Shown here in pieces: positions 8,758 through 17,981 of a stretch of DNA of 64,000 nt; positions within the stretch are counted from its first letter, which is position 1, and each line of letters opens with the position of its first letter. This stretch comes from Microvirga terrae (GTDB lineage: Bacteria; Pseudomonadota; Alphaproteobacteria; Rhizobiales; Beijerinckiaceae), in the NCBI RefSeq assembly GCF_013307435.2, contig NZ_CP102845.1, positions 2,117,001 to 2,181,000 on the forward strand, written 5' to 3'. The notes beneath the pieces were generated by a model. It searched no databases. It was not told the DNA's origin and saw only the letters and a list, made by a program, of their open reading frames with translations. A program made the position numbers and the translations under genes.

Positions 8758-10107
8758 ATGCATTTCGGTCTTGTGGGTGGATTTGCGGGCCGATCCCCTG
8801 TGCGCCAAAGCACATCGGGAGACCTTGATCGGGCGCACCCGATACTCTTTCTGGGGATCGCTGTCCTTGCGTTTTCCTTGCTTCTCGCGAGTGTCGTTAC
8901 TGCTCATGCCTCCGGAAGGGTCGCTCTGGTCCTGACGGCGGAGGAATATCAGAAGCTTCCCAAGTCCAGCATCGGGACGAAGCGCGGTGCCGAAATCGCC
9001 GAGGCGCTGAAGGCCCGGGGCTTCGATGTCATCGTCAGTCCCAATCCGACCAACGCGACCGCCCGAGCCAGCCTGCGGGACTTCGCCGCCAAGGCGGAGG
9101 GTGCCGATCTGGCTCTGGTCGTTCTGATCGGTCACGGCATCGCCTGGGGCGGTCAGACCTTTTTCCTGGCGACCAACACTGAGATCGGCCGGGCGGCCGA
9201 CCTGTTGTCCCGCGCGCTCTCGACCACAAACATGGCGCAGATCGCGGCACGGGCGCAGACGGGCGGCGTGTTCTTCTTCATGACGTCCCCGACCTTCGAG
9301 AATGCCATCGAAGGGCTGGACGCGCGGCCTCAATTCACCAGCGAGATTCCGAAGAACGCCGTCACGGCCTTCTCCAGCTCGGCACGCATCCCGGTATCCC
9401 GCATCGACGGGGCCGGCGAGCAGGCCGCCGACGCCCTGGCCAAGCTGCTCCAACAACCGAGTCCATCGTTCAGCGAAGCCGTCAAGGTCGCGTCGAACGG
9501 CAGCCTCGGGGCCGTGTTCGGGCAGGTGCAGGAAGTCAATCTTGCGAGGCCCGCTCCCGCTCCTGCTCCCGCGCCTGTATCGCAAACGGTCGCGTCGACA
9601 TCGCCGCAGGCCGTGCCCATGGTCCAGAAGTCGGAGGACATCGAAGGACGGCTCGAAGCGGAGCGTCGCGCGCGGGAACAGGCGGAAACGCGCGCCCGTG
9701 ACGAGCAGTTGAGGGCCGAACGGGCTCAGGCCGAGGTGATGAAGGCGCAAGCCGACGCCAAGAAGGCTCAGGCCGATGTGGAGCGGGCGCAGGCCGATGC
9801 CGAGAAGGCCAAGCAGGAGGCGAGGCGCGTCGAGGCCGAGGCGCAGATCGCGGCCGCCCAGGCCGAAGGATTGCGGCATGCATCCGTCGGGCCTTCCATC
9901 GAGGATTCGCAGCTCGGTCAGAAGCAGCGCCGCCTGATCCAGCAGCGGCTCCGCGATCTGGGTCTCTACACGGGTCCCGTCGACGCCATCATGGGGCCGC
10001 TGACCCGCGAGGCGATCATGGGCTACCAGAAAAGCCGCAACGCCTCCGTGACGGGCTATCTCACCCCCGAGCAGTACGACGCCCTCCTGCCGAAGGAGAT
10101 GCAATAG
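8758..10107 (+). CDS. Cysteine-less caspase-fold (C14-like) protein with coiled coil and peptidoglycan-binding domain
   Basis: A protein of 449 residues. The N-terminal hydrophobic segment (about 27-50) ending in THAS-type residues suggests a signal peptide or anchor. Residues ~53-255 look like the caspase/metacaspase p20 region: the histidine motif is present as VVLIGHGIA (His126). The strand that normally carries the catalytic cysteine (DACR) reads GVFFFMTSPTF (170-180), and the whole protein has no cysteine, so it is a pseudo-protease. An Ala/Pro linker precedes a regular heptad coiled coil (about 295-372, AQADA/KAQAD repeats). A PG_binding_1 domain (about 388-442, LRDLGLYTGPVDAIMGPLTREAI) follows. 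It is divergent from the haem sensor with an 81-base spacer. A role as a periplasmic, cell-wall-bound scaffold is inferred. Confidence 0.83.
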   Translation: MHFGLVGGFAGRSPVRQSTSGDLDRAHPILFLGIAVLAFSLLLASVVTAHASGRVALVLTAEEYQKLPKSSIGTKRGAEIAEALKARGFDVIVSPNPTNATARASLRDFAAKAEGADLALVVLIGHGIAWGGQTFFLATNTEIGRAADLLSRALSTTNMAQIAARAQTGGVFFFMTSPTFENAIEGLDARPQFTSEIPKNAVTAFSSSARIPVSRIDGAGEQAADALAKLLQQPSPSFSEAVKVASNGSLGAVFGQVQEVNLARPAPAPAPAPVSQTVASTSPQAVPMVQKSEDIEGRLEAERRAREQAETRARDEQLRAERAQAEVMKAQADAKKAQADVERAQADAEKAKQEARRVEAEAQIAAAQAEGLRHASVGPSIEDSQLGQKQRRLIQQRLRDLGLYTGPVDAIMGPLTREAIMGYQKSRNASVTGYLTPEQYDALLPKEMQ

Positions 10108-10250
10108 GCAACGCCTCGCGGCTGGCGCGGCGCGTTCATCCGAGCTGCTGGTCTCGTGCGGGCGCTGCCCGTTCCTTGTGCGTCCGGACGCGGTCGGCCG
10201 CGCTCCAGGGGCGTTTCGCCAGCGTCGAGGCGGCATGATCGCGGATCCGG

Positions 10251-10706
10251 CTATTCCCGTCCTGGGCGCTCCGTCCGGCGGGACTGGACGCGGATGCGGC
10301 CATGGATGGCCTCGACCACCCGGTCGGTCTCCGCCGCGGCCGGGATCACGTCCGGCGATGGGGCGATGTCGCCCGCCGGTCCTGCGGCTTCCCAGCCCTC
10401 GATCCGCCACTCCGCCTGCTGCTCGTCGAGATCGAGAACGTCTTCCTGGTCCAGGATCTCGACGACCTTCCCGACCTCCGGGGCCTGGCACCGCACGATC
10501 ACCACGGTGCCGCCGCGCACCACGCCCTCCGCGTAGGCGTGAGCGTCGGCGCGGGACACCCCGAGATCCTCCAGGAGAGGAGCGAGATTGTGAGGTGTGG
10601 TCCAGATGTCCAAATCGTCGGCCGGAATGCCCGCCTGCTTCAGGCGGTTCACCGCGGTGGTCGCGTGATGTTCGCTGTGGAAGAGGGATGTGACGGTCTT
10701 GGTCAT
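10251..10706 (-). CDS. Small stress-protein-like protein (YflT-type N-terminal domain)
   Basis: A protein of 151 residues starting MTKTVTSLFHSEHHATTAVNRL. The N-terminal ~70 residues resemble the YflT/general stress protein 17M domain: an ACT-like pattern with SEHHATTAVNRLKQAGIPADDLDI and a later GGTVVIVRC strand. The C-terminal half is acidic (DQEDVLDLDEQQAEW) and then Pro/Ala-rich with no recognisable domain. There is no signal peptide. The frame is open well beyond this start, but that extension is antisense to the CorA gene, so ATG 10706 is preferred. The function is unknown. Confidence 0.7.
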   Translation of the reverse strand: MTKTVTSLFHSEHHATTAVNRLKQAGIPADDLDIWTTPHNLAPLLEDLGVSRADAHAYAEGVVRGGTVVIVRCQAPEVGKVVEILDQEDVLDLDEQQAEWRIEGWEAAGPAGDIAPSPDVIPAAAETDRVVEAIHGRIRVQSRRTERPGRE

Positions 10707-10835
10707 CGGTCGATCCCCTGCAAGGGGCCAATGTACCACGCCGCCCCTGGATCGGCCACCTGTCCCCAGGGAGGCCGCGGGAGCGGCTTGCCCCGGCGGC
10801 GACAACGGGCCAGGATGGTTGCGCGTTGGATCGAC

Positions 10836-11849
10836 ATGGCAAAGCCTCTCAAGCGTGTTTCCGTTCCGTCCCTGGGCATGCCCGGCGTGGTTGCGTCCGC
10901 CGTCTATGCGGGTGGCCGACGTCTCAGGGAGATCCCCATCGAAGAGGCCGGGGAGTGGTCCAAGAAGCCCGGGCACGTGGTCTGGATCGGCCTGCACGAG
11001 CCCAGCCTCGAGCTCCTGAGGAGGGTCCAGGGGGAGTTCCACCTGCACGAGCTCGCCATCGAGGACGCTCTGAAGGCTCATCAGCGGCCCAAGGTCGAAC
11101 AATACCACGATGCTCTGTTCGTCGTCGCCCGGACGGCCCAGATGGTGGAGGGGCGCATCGCTTTCGGCGAGACGCACCTGTTCGTCGGACGCGGCTACGT
11201 GGTCTCCGTCCGCCATGGCGCCTCGACGACCTACACGCCGGTCCGGCAGCGCTGCGAGGCGGCCCCGAAGGCGCTCGCGGAGGGCGAGGACTTCATTCTC
11301 TATGCGATCCTGGACTTCATCGTCGACAACTACATGCCGGTCATCGAGATGATCCAGGCCGAGGTGGAGGAGATCGAGGACAGCATCCTGACCGCGAGCC
11401 AGCCGCAGGACCAGATCGTCCGGCTCTATCAGCTGCGGCGCGATCTGCTGCGCCTGCGCAACGCGGCCGTGCCGCTGGTGGAGGTCTGCCGCCGGCTCGA
11501 GCAGCCAGGACTGCCCGGAATCGATGGCGCGATGCAGCCGCTCTTCCGCGACGTGTCCGACCATATCCGGCGGGTCCAGGAGGAGATCGAGTCGCTGCGG
11601 GAGGTGCTGGCCTTCGCGTTCGAGTCGAGCCTGATGACGGGTCAGTCCCAGCAGAACGAGATCACCCGGAAGCTCGCCGCCTGGGCGGCCATTCTGGCGG
11701 TTCCCACGGCGGTCGCCGGTATCTACGGCATGAATTTCGACGTGCTGCCCGAACTGCATTGGAAATACGGCTATCCCTTCGTGCTGACGGTGATCGTGGT
11801 GGCCTGCGCCTGGCTCTACTGGCGCTTCCGGGAGAAGCGCTGGCTTTGA
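10836..11849 (+). CDS. CorA-family magnesium/divalent cation channel
   Basis: A protein of 337 residues. A cytoplasmic alpha/beta domain and long helices (about 1-270) are followed by two C-terminal membrane helices. The first ends in the signature Gly-Met-Asn (AGIYGMNFDVLPEL), which forms the CorA selectivity filter. The second is FVLTVIVVACAWLYWRF, with the basic tail REKRWL. As a homopentamer in the inner membrane it should carry Mg2+ or related divalent ions. ATG 10815 (seven codons upstream) is an equally possible start. The frame stays open further upstream only because of GC-rich shadow sequence. The small stress-like gene is divergent. Confidence 0.93.
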   Translation: MAKPLKRVSVPSLGMPGVVASAVYAGGRRLREIPIEEAGEWSKKPGHVVWIGLHEPSLELLRRVQGEFHLHELAIEDALKAHQRPKVEQYHDALFVVARTAQMVEGRIAFGETHLFVGRGYVVSVRHGASTTYTPVRQRCEAAPKALAEGEDFILYAILDFIVDNYMPVIEMIQAEVEEIEDSILTASQPQDQIVRLYQLRRDLLRLRNAAVPLVEVCRRLEQPGLPGIDGAMQPLFRDVSDHIRRVQEEIESLREVLAFAFESSLMTGQSQQNEITRKLAAWAAILAVPTAVAGIYGMNFDVLPELHWKYGYPFVLTVIVVACAWLYWRFREKRWL

Positions 11850-12157
11850 TGAGGCCGTGAGGCCAGCACCTGTGGGCCCGCAGCTTGCGCTGCGAGCCTT
11901 CAGGAGGATCGAGGGTGGCGCGAGTGGCAGCCCGGCTCGATGTCTGAGGTGATAAGCGAGAGCCAAGCTGCTCGTCGCGCACGGTTCTTTTCAGGCGGAC
12001 CAGCTGGGCAGAGCCCAAGGTCGGCCTCCTGCGCGCCCAGGGGTGCGAAGCCTGTCGCAGGACCGTGCCGGCTCCCACACTTGCGACGCCTCGCGAGCGC
12101 GCCCCTCGAAGGAACCGATCTGCGCCATGATATAGCTTAGCTTGATGCATGTGTCAA

Positions 12158-12172
12158 GAACAAAGTGAGAAC
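12158..12172. promoter_or_regulatory. SOS/LexA-like box, GAAC-N7-GAAC
   Basis: GAACAAAGTGAGAAC matches the direct-repeat LexA box known for alphaproteobacteria (GTTC-N7-GTTC on the other strand). It overlaps the palindrome GTGAGA-N6-TCTCAC at 12165-12182. The nearest start on the leftward strand is the 45-codon frame at 12128, and gyrA is 630 bases to the right, so no clear target gene remains. Confidence 0.45.
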
Positions 12173-12208
12173 ATGATCTCACCCACACCTGTCCACCACT
12201 CCCACGTC

Positions 12209-12377
12209 ATCACCGGCCTTGTGCCGGTGATCCCGATCCGTAAGGCACGGCGCTTCACATGAGCGGGATGGCCGGGACAAGCCCGGCCATGACGTAGGGA
12301 GGATCAGGGCGAGCCCGTCCCGATTCGGACAGGCGCGGCGTTCCTATAAGCGGGATCGCCGGGACAAGCCTGGTGAT
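12209..12377. repeat. Cluster of three GC-rich intergenic hairpins
   Basis: Three inverted repeats of about 23 bases occur in tandem: 12209-12231 (ATCACCGG-N7-CCGGTGAT), 12268-12290 (ATGGCCGGG-ACAAG-CCCGGCCAT, perfect) and 12355-12377 (imperfect). They share the loop ACAAG or CTTGT, and GCGGGAT precedes the last two. A related hairpin lies between the cyclophilin gene and queA. Confidence 0.7.
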
Positions 12378-12801
12378 GACGGGGAGAAGGTCAGGGCCGG
12401 CCATGCCGGCCCCGGCGTGCGAAGAGGCGCCTTGGATGGGGCTCGGGCCGGAGGGACATCGACCGTCACCCGTGCGATCGGCTGGAAACGAAGCGGGGTC
12501 AGGCCTTTAGACGTGGCAGTTGACCCAAAATGTCACCATCCGGGCACGGCCGCGAAAGGGCCGCAGGCGGTCGGCGTCCCGGGGCGATGCCCGACCCGAC
12601 AATAAGTTGCTGAAACGTAAACGGATTTTGGCCCCTGCCTTGCCTCTGGAAAACCCGTCAAAAAGCTTGAAAATCGCGCCGTTTTCCCCCATCTAAGGGA
12701 CTGATTTCAATTGGATTCGCGGGCCTGCCGAATGGCTTGACGAAGCGGCGCCGATAAGCCGCCTCTCGCGAAAGGGCAGACCGTTTTAAGAAAGACCAAC
12801 C

Positions 12802-15576
12802 TTGACCGATCCGAACGATATCCGCTCCGGCGGCCCCGCGGGGGACCAGCCGGCGAGCGACATCAAGCTGATTTCCATCGTCGACGAGATGAAGCGCTCC
12901 TATCTCGATTACGCCATGAGCGTGATCGTGAGCCGCGCTCTGCCCGACGCGCGCGACGGCCTCAAGCCCGTGCATCGGCGCATCCTCTATTCCATGCATG
13001 AGAACGGCTATACGCCGGACAAGAAATACGTGAAGTCCGCCCGCATCGTCGGCGACGTGATGGGTCAGTACCATCCGCACGGCGACAGCGCGATCTATGA
13101 CGCCTTGGTGCGCATGGCGCAGGATTTCTCGCTGCGCCTCATGCTCGTGGACGGGCAGGGCAATTTCGGTTCCGTGGACGGCGATCCGCCGGCGGCCATG
13201 CGCTACACCGAGTCCCGCCTCGCCAAGGCGGCGATGCCGCTCCTCGACGACATCGACAAGGACACGGTCGACTTCACGCCCAACTACGACGAGTCCAAGG
13301 ACGAGCCGTCGGTCCTGCCGGCGCGCTTCCCGAACCTGCTCGTCAACGGGGCTGGCGGCATCGCGGTCGGCATGGCCACCAACATGCCTCCCCACAACCT
13401 GGGCGAGGTCATCAACGGCTGCCTGGCCTTCATCGACAATGACGCCATCTCGACCGAGGAGCTGATCGAGCTTATTCCGGGTCCCGACTTCCCGACCGGG
13501 GCGCTGATCCTCGGCCGCGCGGGCGTCAAGTCCGCCTACACCACGGGCCGCGGCTCCATCGTCATGCGGGCGAAGTCCGAGGTCGAGGAGATCCGCAAGG
13601 ACCGCGAGGCGCTGATCTTCACCGAGATCCCGTATCAGGTGAACAAGGCCTCGCTGATCGAGAAGATCGCCGAACTCGTGCGCGAGAAGAAGATCGAGGG
13701 CATCGCCGACCTGCGCGACGAATCCGACCGCGACGGCATGCGCATCGTGGTCGAGATCAAGCGCGACGCCATGGCCGACGTGGTGCTCAACCAGCTCTAT
13801 CGCTACACGCCGCTGCAGACGAGCTTCGGCGCCAACATGGTGGCGCTCAACGGCGGCCGTCCCGAGCTGATGAACCTGAAGGATCTGATCAGGGCCTTCG
13901 TGGACTTCCGCGAGGAGGTCGTCTCCCGGCGTACCAAGTACCTGCTCAACAAGGCCCGCGAGCGCGCCCACGTGCTGTGCGGCCTCGCCATCGCGGTGGC
14001 CAATATCGACGAGGTGATCCGCCTCATCCGCACGGCGCCCGATCCGAATGCTGCCCGCGAGGCCCTCATGGGCCGCGACTGGCCGGCGCACGACATCGCG
14101 CCGCTCATCGCGCTCGTGGACGATCCGCGCCACAAGATCAACGAGGACGGCACCTACCGCCTCTCCGAGACCCAGGCCCGCGCCATCCTCGACCTGCGCC
14201 TGCAGCGCCTCACCGCACTCGGCCGGGACGAGATCGGCGACGAGCTCGCCAAGTTGGCCGCGGAAATCTCAAACTATCTCGAGATCCTGCGCTCGCGCGC
14301 CCGCATCATGGGCATCATCAAGGACGAGCTGATCGAGGTCCGGGACGCCTTCGCGACCCCGCGCCGAACCCAGATCGTCGACTGGGATTCCGACGTCGAC
14401 GACGAGGACCTGATCGCCCGCGAGGACATGGTCGTGACCGTGTCCCATGCCGGCTACATCAAGCGCGTGCCGCTCTCGACCTATCGTGCGCAGCGCCGCG
14501 GCGGCAAGGGCCGTTCCGCCATGACGACCCGGGACGAGGATTTCGTCACCCGCCTGTTCGTGGCCAACACCCACACGCCGGTCATCTTCTTCTCCTCCGA
14601 AGGCCAGGCCTACAAGGAGAAGGTGTGGCGCCTGCCGCTGGCCGCTCCCAACGCCAAGGGCAAGGCGCTGGTGAACATGCTGCCGATCAAGCAGGGCGAG
14701 CGCATCACCACCATCATGCCGCTGCCCGAGGACGAGGCGTCCTGGGACAAGCTCGACGTGATGTTCGCCACGTCGCGCGGGACCGTTCGCCGCAACAAGC
14801 TGTCGGACTTCGTCCAGGTGAATCGCGGCGGCAAGATCGCCATGAAGCTCGATGAGGGCGACCACATCGTCGACGTGCAGATCTGCTCGGAGAACGACGA
14901 CGTGCTGCTCACCACGGCCAAGGGCCAGTGCATCCGCTTCCCCGTGACGGACGTGCGCGTGTTCAAGGGGCGCGACTCCATGGGCGTGCGCGGCATCAAC
15001 CTGGCCGAGGGTGACGACATCATTTCGATGGCGATCCTGCGCCACGTGGAAGCGACCGGCGAGGAGCGTTCGGCCTATCTCAAGATGCGCCGCGCCGTGA
15101 CCGGCGAGCAGATGGGCGCCGATGCCGACGCGACGGACGACGCGGAGGAGACGGAAGGCGCGAACTTCTCGCTGTCCCAGGAGCGCTATGCGGAGATGAG
15201 CGCGCAGGAGCAGTGCATCCTGACGCTCTCCGAGAAGGGCTACGGCAAGCGCACCGTGTCCTACGAATACCGCATCACGGGACGCGGCGGCAAAGGCATC
15301 ACGGCCATGGCGGTCAACAGCCGCAACGGCAAGCTGGTCGCCTCCTTCCCGGTCGAGGGTTCCGACCAGATCATGCTCGTGACCGATGGCGGCCAGCTGA
15401 TCCGCGTTCCGGTCGAGGGCATCCGAGTCGTCGGCCGCAACTCGCAGGGCGTCACCGTCTTCTCGACCAAGAACAAGGAGAAGGTGGTCTCGGTGGAGCA
15501 CATCGAGGGCGAGGACGAGGACGGCGAAGGCATCGACGAGGTTTCGACCGAGGGCGGCGAGCCCACCGAAGGGTAA
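12802..15576 (+). CDS. gyrA: DNA gyrase subunit A
   Basis: A protein of 924 residues; with GyrB it introduces negative supercoils. The N-terminal breakage-reunion domain is intact. The quinolone-resistance region reads [18 protein letters not shown], with Ser and Asp at the positions equivalent to E. coli 83 and 87, so no classic resistance change is present. The catalytic tyrosine is in AMRYTE. The C-terminal beta-pinwheel has the GyrA box QRRGGKG, an alphaproteobacterial-type acidic insertion ([14 protein letters not shown]), and an acidic tail. The start is TTG 12802: an in-frame TAA lies 13 bases upstream and no ATG precedes the conserved [11 protein letters not shown] segment. A strong terminator follows at 15604. 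Confidence 0.98.
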   Translation: MTDPNDIRSGGPAGDQPASDIKLISIVDEMKRSYLDYAMSVIVSRALPDARDGLKPVHRRILYSMHENGYTPDKKYVKSARIVGDVMGQYHPHGDSAIYDALVRMAQDFSLRLMLVDGQGNFGSVDGDPPAAMRYTESRLAKAAMPLLDDIDKDTVDFTPNYDESKDEPSVLPARFPNLLVNGAGGIAVGMATNMPPHNLGEVINGCLAFIDNDAISTEELIELIPGPDFPTGALILGRAGVKSAYTTGRGSIVMRAKSEVEEIRKDREALIFTEIPYQVNKASLIEKIAELVREKKIEGIADLRDESDRDGMRIVVEIKRDAMADVVLNQLYRYTPLQTSFGANMVALNGGRPELMNLKDLIRAFVDFREEVVSRRTKYLLNKARERAHVLCGLAIAVANIDEVIRLIRTAPDPNAAREALMGRDWPAHDIAPLIALVDDPRHKINEDGTYRLSETQARAILDLRLQRLTALGRDEIGDELAKLAAEISNYLEILRSRARIMGIIKDELIEVRDAFATPRRTQIVDWDSDVDDEDLIAREDMVVTVSHAGYIKRVPLSTYRAQRRGGKGRSAMTTRDEDFVTRLFVANTHTPVIFFSSEGQAYKEKVWRLPLAAPNAKGKALVNMLPIKQGERITTIMPLPEDEASWDKLDVMFATSRGTVRRNKLSDFVQVNRGGKIAMKLDEGDHIVDVQICSENDDVLLTTAKGQCIRFPVTDVRVFKGRDSMGVRGINLAEGDDIISMAILRHVEATGEERSAYLKMRRAVTGEQMGADADATDDAEETEGANFSLSQERYAEMSAQEQCILTLSEKGYGKRTVSYEYRITGRGGKGITAMAVNSRNGKLVASFPVEGSDQIMLVTDGGQLIRVPVEGIRVVGRNSQGVTVFSTKNKEKVVSVEHIEGEDEDGEGIDEVSTEGGEPTEG

Positions 15577-15603
15577 GACCCGTCGGCCGATTGAGAACAT
15601 TGG

Positions 15604-15634
15604 AAAACCCGCCGGCTCAGGTCGGCGGGTTTTT
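15604..15634 (+). terminator. Rho-independent terminator of gyrA
   Basis: AAACCCGCCG pairs with CGGCGGGTTT across an eight-base loop and is followed by TTTTTC. It begins 28 bases after the gyrA stop. Confidence 0.88.
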
Positions 15635-15673
15635 CGTCGGCTGGAAGGCAGTCTGTCCCGGCCGCCGTTGTGC

Positions 15674-15751
15674 TCAGACGAGGCTCGACAGCGCGGCCGG
15701 GCTCAACACGGCCACGGCGGTGACGACGACAATGACAAGACGGACGATCAT
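15674..15751 (-). CDS. Possible 25-residue hydrophobic peptide
   Basis: ATG 15751-15749 to TGA 15676-15674 encodes MIVRLVIVVVTAVAVLSPAA plus five residues. A near-ideal Shine-Dalgarno (AGGAGAG) lies five to six bases before the ATG. The peptide is one predicted transmembrane helix with a single basic residue at position 4. It stands alone between gyrA and coaD on the opposite strand. Only the ribosome-binding site and composition support it; no family is recognised. Confidence 0.4.
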   Translation of the reverse strand: MIVRLVIVVVTAVAVLSPAALSSLV

Positions 15752-15859
15752 GGCTCTCTCCTGACCTAAGGTGAGCCTTATCTCTCACGGGGCGGCTCGG
15801 CTTGCCGTGTGCCAGCGCACGGCTTGCCGGATGGCCCTAATCCAGCTACGCCTTGGCCC

Positions 15860-16360
15860 ATGACACGCACCGCGCTTTATACCGGCAGCTTCGACCCGGT
15901 GACCAACGGCCACCTGGACGTCCTGCGCCAGGCTTGCAGCGTGGCCGATCGGATCGTGGTCGCCATCGGGGTCCATTCCTCGAAGGCTCCGGTCTTCTCC
16001 GCGGAGGAGCGGGCCGACATGCTGCGCGAGGTCTGCGGGCCGGTTCTGCAGGAGCGGGGCGTCGCGCTCGAGGTCGTGACCTTCAACGACCTCGCGGTCG
16101 AGGCGGCCCGCCGCCACGGCGCGAGCCTGATCGTGCGCGGCCTTCGGGACGGCACGGATTTCGACTACGAGATCCAGATGGCCTCCATGAACGCCGCCAT
16201 GGCGCCCGAGGTCCAGACCCTGTTCTTCCCGGCTTCGCCCCCTGTTCGCCCCATCACGGCCACGCTTGTGCGCCAGGTCGCCGGAATGCGCGGCGACGTC
16301 TCGGCCTTCGTGCCGGGACTTGTCGCCGAGCGCCTGAAAGCCAGATTCAGGCAGCCATAG
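15860..16360 (+). CDS. coaD: Phosphopantetheine adenylyltransferase
   Basis: A protein of 166 residues, the usual length. It transfers AMP from ATP to 4'-phosphopantetheine, the fourth step of coenzyme A synthesis. The nucleotidyltransferase signature [11 protein letters not shown] is at the N-terminus. [19 protein letters not shown] and the ATP-binding segment [12 protein letters not shown] are also present. The frame is open 17 codons upstream, but homologues start at [13 protein letters not shown]. It precedes the two cyclophilin genes in the same direction with a 33-base gap. Confidence 0.96.
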   Translation: MTRTALYTGSFDPVTNGHLDVLRQACSVADRIVVAIGVHSSKAPVFSAEERADMLREVCGPVLQERGVALEVVTFNDLAVEAARRHGASLIVRGLRDGTDFDYEIQMASMNAAMAPEVQTLFFPASPPVRPITATLVRQVAGMRGDVSAFVPGLVAERLKARFRQP

Positions 16361-16393
16361 GTAGCATCGTCCTCGATAAGGAGACTTCCCACC

Positions 16394-16942
16394 ATGAAGC
16401 GTTTGCTCGCCGCCGGAGCGTTCGTGCTCGCCGGCCTCGTCCCGGCCCTCGCCCAGCAGGCCAACGACCCGCAGAACACGATCTTCCTCGACACCAAGGA
16501 CGGCCGCATCGCCATTCGCCTGCGCCCGGATCTCGCTCCGAAGCATGTCGAGCAGATCAAGGCCCTGACGAAGCAGGGCTTTTACAACGGCGTCGTGTTC
16601 CACCGGGTGATCGACGGCTTCATGGCCCAGACCGGCGATCCGACCGGAACCGGCACCGGCAAGTCCAGCCTGCCCAACCTCCCTGCCGAGTTCACCAAGA
16701 CGCCGTACAAGCGCGGCTCCGTCGGCATGGCCCGGTCCCAGAGCCCGGATTCGGCCAACAGCCAGTTCTTCATCTGCTACGAGGGCTGCGGGCCGCTCAC
16801 CGGCCAGTACACGCTCTTCGGCGAGGTCGTGTCCGGCATGGACGTCGTCGACAAGATCAAGAAGGGCGATGCCGCCGCCAACGGCATGGTGTCGAACCCC
16901 GACAAGATCGTGAAGATGCAGCTCGCCGCCGACGCGAAGTGA
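16394..16942 (+). CDS. Periplasmic peptidylprolyl isomerase (cyclophilin)
   Basis: A protein of 182 residues with a Sec signal peptide (MKRLLAAGAFVLAGLVPALA, cleavage near residue 20). It is a cyclophilin-type isomerase with [23 protein letters not shown] (catalytic Arg and the Phe/Met/Gln pocket) and NSQFFICYE. It catalyses cis-trans isomerisation of prolyl bonds in exported proteins. AAGGAGAC lies just upstream of the ATG. The stop overlaps the start of the next gene (TGATG), so the two are translationally coupled. It is paralogous to the cytoplasmic cyclophilin 560 bases downstream. Confidence 0.95.
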   Translation: MKRLLAAGAFVLAGLVPALAQQANDPQNTIFLDTKDGRIAIRLRPDLAPKHVEQIKALTKQGFYNGVVFHRVIDGFMAQTGDPTGTGTGKSSLPNLPAEFTKTPYKRGSVGMARSQSPDSANSQFFICYEGCGPLTGQYTLFGEVVSGMDVVDKIKKGDAAANGMVSNPDKIVKMQLAADAK

Positions 16943-17451
16943 TGCGCCTTCATCCGGAATCCGGAGCGCGGCTGGTCCTCGCCGCGCTCCTGTTCGGAAA
17001 CCTGGCCGCTCCGCCGCTCGCCGCTCAGGTGCTCTCACCGGCATTCGACCCGTATGCGTGGGAAGAGCCCTATCAGCAGCCGCCTCCGCTTCCAGAGGGC
17101 CTCAGGGGCACGGTCCGCCCGCGTCCCGATGCCCCGAAGGTCGAGCGTATCGACCGGATCGCCCAGATCTTCCAGGCCATTCAGGCCTGCTGGCGCCCGG
17201 CCTCGGGCAGCGGCTATTCCGGTCAGGAAATCACCCTGCGCCTGAGCTTCAAGCGCAACGGCGAGGTGCTGGGCCAGCCCCGGATCACCTATTACAAAGC
17301 GGGAACCCAGGACGACCGGCGCGAGCCCTTCACCCGAGCCGTGCGCGAAGCCTTTGAGCGCTGCACGCCACTTCCCTTTACGGAAAGCTTTGGACGTGCC
17401 ATTGCCGGGCGCGTCTTCTCCTTCCGTTTCGTCGATGCCCGGCCTATGTGA
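16942..17451 (+). CDS. Secreted protein with a TonB/TolA C-terminal-like domain
   Basis: A protein of 169 residues starting MRLHPESGARLVLAALLFGN. A signal peptide is likely (cleavage near AAPPLAAQ). A Pro-rich linker follows (YQQPPPLPEGL), then ~90 residues resembling the C-terminal domain of TolA/TonB: a helix with AIQACW, strand ITLRLSFKRNGEVLGQP, a helix FTRAVREAFERCTPLPF, and a last strand. The paired cysteines (ACW and RCT) are typical of this domain and could form a disulfide. The start overlaps the preceding cyclophilin stop. The role is unknown; an envelope function is inferred. Confidence 0.75.
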   Translation: MRLHPESGARLVLAALLFGNLAAPPLAAQVLSPAFDPYAWEEPYQQPPPLPEGLRGTVRPRPDAPKVERIDRIAQIFQAIQACWRPASGSGYSGQEITLRLSFKRNGEVLGQPRITYYKAGTQDDRREPFTRAVREAFERCTPLPFTESFGRAIAGRVFSFRFVDARPM

Positions 17452-17500
17452 GCGGGCAGGCGACTTACTTCAGCCAATACAGCCAGCACAGGAGATCCCG

Positions 17501-17968
17501 ATGGCAGATCCGGAAAACACCATCATCATGGAAACCACCAAGGGCCGCGTGGTCATCGAGCTGCGCCCCGACCTGGCTCCCGGTCACGTGGAGCGCATCA
17601 AGACCCTGGCCCGCCAGGGCTTCTACGACAACGTGCCGTTCCATCGGGTGATCGAGGGTTTCATGGCCCAGACCGGCGACCCGACCGGCACCGGCACGGG
17701 CGGTTCGGATCTTCCTGACCTGAAGGCCGAGTTCAACGCGGAGCCGCATGTGCGCGGCACCTGCTCCATGGCGCGGACCAACTTTCCCCATTCGGCGAAT
17801 TCGCAGTTCTTCATCTGCTTCGACGATGCCCGCTTCCTGGACAAGCAATACACCGTCTGGGGCAAGGTGACCGAGGGCATGGAGAACGTGGACAAGATCA
17901 AGCGCGGCGAGCCCGTGCGCGATCCAGACCGCATCGTGTCCATGAAGGTCGCGGCGGACGCGGCTTAA
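17501..17968 (+). CDS. Cytoplasmic peptidylprolyl isomerase (cyclophilin)
   Basis: A protein of 155 residues starting [20 protein letters not shown] without a signal peptide, so it is the cytosolic partner of the exported cyclophilin upstream. The catalytic motifs [20 protein letters not shown] and NSQFFICFD are present. The frame extends 49 codons upstream inside the previous gene, but AGGAG seven bases before ATG 17501 fixes the start. Two neighbouring cyclophilins suggest an old duplication. Confidence 0.95.
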   Translation: MADPENTIIMETTKGRVVIELRPDLAPGHVERIKTLARQGFYDNVPFHRVIEGFMAQTGDPTGTGTGGSDLPDLKAEFNAEPHVRGTCSMARTNFPHSANSQFFICFDDARFLDKQYTVWGKVTEGMENVDKIKRGEPVRDPDRIVSMKVAADAA

Positions 17969-17981
17969 AGCGTTATCGTTC

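Larger units (their letters stand above)
11850..12801. other. 952-base intergenic region before gyrA
   Basis: No convincing gene is seen. It contains an SOS-like box at 12158-12172, a short leftward frame of 45 codons (12128-11991) behind that box with no recognisable family, and a cluster of three GC-rich hairpin repeats at 12209-12377. The gyrA promoter must lie in the last part, but I cannot assign its elements. Confidence 0.7.

Noticed and set aside
8758..10107. Annotation as an active caspase-like protease.
   Set aside because: There is no cysteine anywhere in the protein, so the C14 mechanism is not possible.
12658..15788. Long open frames of 300-490 codons on the strand opposite gyrA.
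   Set aside because: They are GC-rich shadows: His/Asp/Val-rich composition, no family resemblance, and gyrA fully explains the region.
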